NCBI GenBank assembly: GCA_026874595.1
Contig: CM049317.1
Location: 10,826,382 to 10,890,381, forward strand
Direction: 5' to 3'
Length of the DNA stretch: 64,000 bases
Source of the DNA: Sipunculus nudus
Taxonomy: Eukaryota; Annelida; Sipuncula; Golfingiida; Sipunculidae
Made by a program: the position numbers and the translations under genes. Under the pieces are notes generated by a model, which saw only the letters and a program-made list of their open reading frames with translations, was not told where the DNA came from and did no database searches. Positions 62,320 to 64,000 of this stretch are shown piece after piece. Numbering within the stretch: the first letter of the stretch is position 1; each line of letters starts with the position of its first letter.

Positions 62320-63550
62320 CTAAAATTTCATGGTTTTGATATGAAACACTTTTCTGAAGGTTAATATATTTGTGGATAAGTGGATCCTGAATAGTCCTTG
62401 AGAGCAAATCTAAGTATACCAATGTACATGCAGACAAACCTGAAAATAAACACTTGTAAGTCCACCACTGCTGAAATAGTTTAAATTTAACACAACCCCC
62501 AGGTGGTACTAAATGTTGTTTTTCAACAAAATCAGTCATTCATAATTTAAAAAAATAGATAAGTTTAAACAATTTTATGAAAATATAATTAAATCTTATC
62601 AAGAGGCCATTGCTACCCTGGACAGAAATGAAGGCCCAAAAAGGACATTTTAAAACTTCTATAATAGACTTAATGATCATGGGGTTTTTAATTTTGTTAG
62701 AAAAAAATTACCCACTTATTCCATGTAATGGAATCCCCCACAAAAAAAATTCAGAATCCACAATGCTCATTGTGTTTGTTCAGATATTTGTTGGTTACAG
62801 CCAGCACTTATGCCTCACTGCATTTATTAATTGCTAGGAAGCTTAATGGTTGCATTTGTATAGGCTTCTGCAAAACAGGTGTTGTTATACATCTAAGTTG
62901 TTCATGTAGAGTTCATCAGTTCATATGTACATTACACATATGATAACATGAAGTCAAATTAACTGTGCATGAAACAGAAAGTGTCTATCAAACAGAACTA
63001 CTCGCATAATCTATTTGAAAAAAAAACATAACTTTTATAACTGAAGATACGCTTTGATGGCCATAAATATTATAAGTGCCATTTTCACTTGATCTTTTAG
63101 CTCACAGAGCTAACTCATCCCATATAAATATTACCTGTGCATCCTCTCAAGCTCACATACCAAGCTTAGCTGCCTTAAAGTTTAAGATAAGAGTCAGTGA
63201 TTCAGCTCTCTATCCTATAGAATTTGTGATTTCTGGCTCACTCTGAGCTTATATTTATATATATGTCACAGATGAGATTAAAAATCCAGGCGGATTTTAA
63301 ATTTGCCTAGGCGCAATTGTGATTATGATTTCGCCGAGGCAAGATTGTGATTTTGATCCTGCCTTGCCAGATTTTGAACTGGCCCAGACGAGATTGCAGT
63401 CACTATCTCGCATAGGTAAGAGTAACATCAATCATGGAGCAGGCCAGGATTTTGTCACATATATTAATGAAATCTTGGCAATTCTTGTTGAGAAAAGTTC
63501 TTATAACACATTTGTTATAGCTGTATGTATTTTATGTGTACAAGCTGTCA
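62320..63550. other. Probable intronic DNA; no exon recognised
   Basis: AT-rich unique DNA. 63280-63415 repeats a CAAGATTGTGATTTTGATCC / CGAGATTGCAG-like phrase three times (about 33-40 bp apart), a short degenerate tandem repeat. Confidence 0.4.
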
Positions 63551-63559
63551 GTACACACG

Positions 63560-63760
63560 GCAATGTTGACAAACAGGAACACCATGTAGTCTAAGGTGGT
63601 AGGTTGCATGTGTGTGGAAGTTGATATTCCCTAGTTGCAAAACTCTAGTTCATCTGAATTGCCAACAGATGTCTCTTTATTAAAGGTTCAAGGGATTATT
63701 TTTACCGGTAGTATAGAAGTCTGATATGTGAATAGTCCCCTTTCAGTATGTTACCTCAGT
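63560..63760. repeat. Dispersed repeat, copy 2
   Basis: CAATGTTGACAAACAGGAAC, CTAGTTCATCTGAATTGCCA, AAAGGTTCAAGGGATTATTT and GAATAGTCCCCTTTC correspond to 7440-7790, in the same orientation. Confidence 0.65.
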
Positions 63761-63789
63761 AACCTTGCCTCTGTACTTTGTCCTTCTGA

Positions 63790-64000
63790 ATGTCACATTT
63801 GCATGTTTTTGCTTAGCTAACTTTCAGTCATGCTTAGCTGTAGAGATGGCTTATTGCCTAGCTGTTTGACCAGCTATTCCCAAACAGTCTGTTTATCTGT
63901 TAGCAGGGCACAAATCCTAACCATTAGACCTAGAAAGGTCCTGCTGAGTTTTCCTCACTAACAAAAATTAAGTCACTGACCTATATATTATGTGTCACAG
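63790..64000 (-). mobile_element. Family B fragment running off the window
   Basis: GCTTAGCTAACTTTCAGTCA then TGCTTAGCTGTAG is a degenerate form of the AGCTCAGCTGACT/AGTCATCTGAGCT hairpin. CTGTTAGCAGGGCACAAATC then CTAACCATTAGACCTAGAAA matches the alternative core of the 56-58 kb copy. Confidence 0.55.

Overview
This is a stretch of animal (metazoan) nuclear DNA. It is AT-rich and intron/intergenic-like, with (TA)n, (CT)n and poly-G/C microsatellites, no prokaryotic gene organisation, and almost no long open frames. The mix of repeats suggests a marine lophotrochozoan, most likely a mollusc. The clues are GGAC/GTCC-rich repeat ends, non-autonomous elements built around tandem cores (like the 'pearl' and Helentron-associated elements known from bivalves), a tRNA-derived SINE with a CCGGGTCCTCCGATTTCCTCC-like body, and TGACCTTGACCT-rich repeats. 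Species cannot be decided from the sequence alone.

Coding content: one coding exon is well supported, the first coding exon (48644-49061, + strand) of a vesicular zinc transporter of the ZnT2/3/8 (SLC30A) group. It carries the HCH zinc motif, the start of transmembrane helix 1 and a consensus splice donor. I found no exon 2 downstream, so the first intron probably exceeds 14.9 kb and 49-64 kb is probably intron. A decayed LINE reverse transcriptase (46.8-47.1 kb, minus) is the only other recognisable protein homology. A GC-richer island at 33.0-33.6 kb with NRF1-like, YY1-like and E-box motifs may be an unassigned promoter or first exon.

Layout: 1-13 kb holds unique AT-rich DNA, small MITEs and degenerate repeats. 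13.6-14.0 kb is a 32-bp minisatellite. 14.2-17.1 kb carries a Helentron-like element (family A), a 137-bp tandem repeat and a 1.06-kb long-TIR transposon. 17.6-23.1 kb holds two side-by-side copies of a second family (B) plus a duplicated tail. 26-28.6 kb has a hAT MITE with a perfect 8-bp target duplication and degenerate tandem units. 32.1-32.6 kb is a TIR element carrying a CTCF-like site. 37.2-39.2 kb has a possible LTR and two hAT-like elements. 39.5-40.1 kb has two SINEs. 40.3-41.95 kb is a GTC-rich complex repeat. 44.0-46.6 kb is a third family (C) with a homogeneous 180-bp array and a fourth family (D) nested inside it. 47.9-48.4 kb is a TA-flanked MITE just upstream of the zinc transporter. 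54-64 kb holds a second long-TIR copy, a hAT MITE, family B copies in reverse orientation, and family A nested in B.

The most striking structure is the set of at least four non-autonomous Helentron/HINE-like families. They share an architecture: asymmetric subterminal inverted repeats, a terminal hairpin followed by CTAGTT-like ends, and tandem cores. Several share the palindrome GGTGGCGCCACC. They nest inside one another at T-T (or A-A) sites, and one pair of termini encloses two unrelated cores. This is a modular repeat system rather than a gene system; no autonomous helicase or transposase partner is encoded here.
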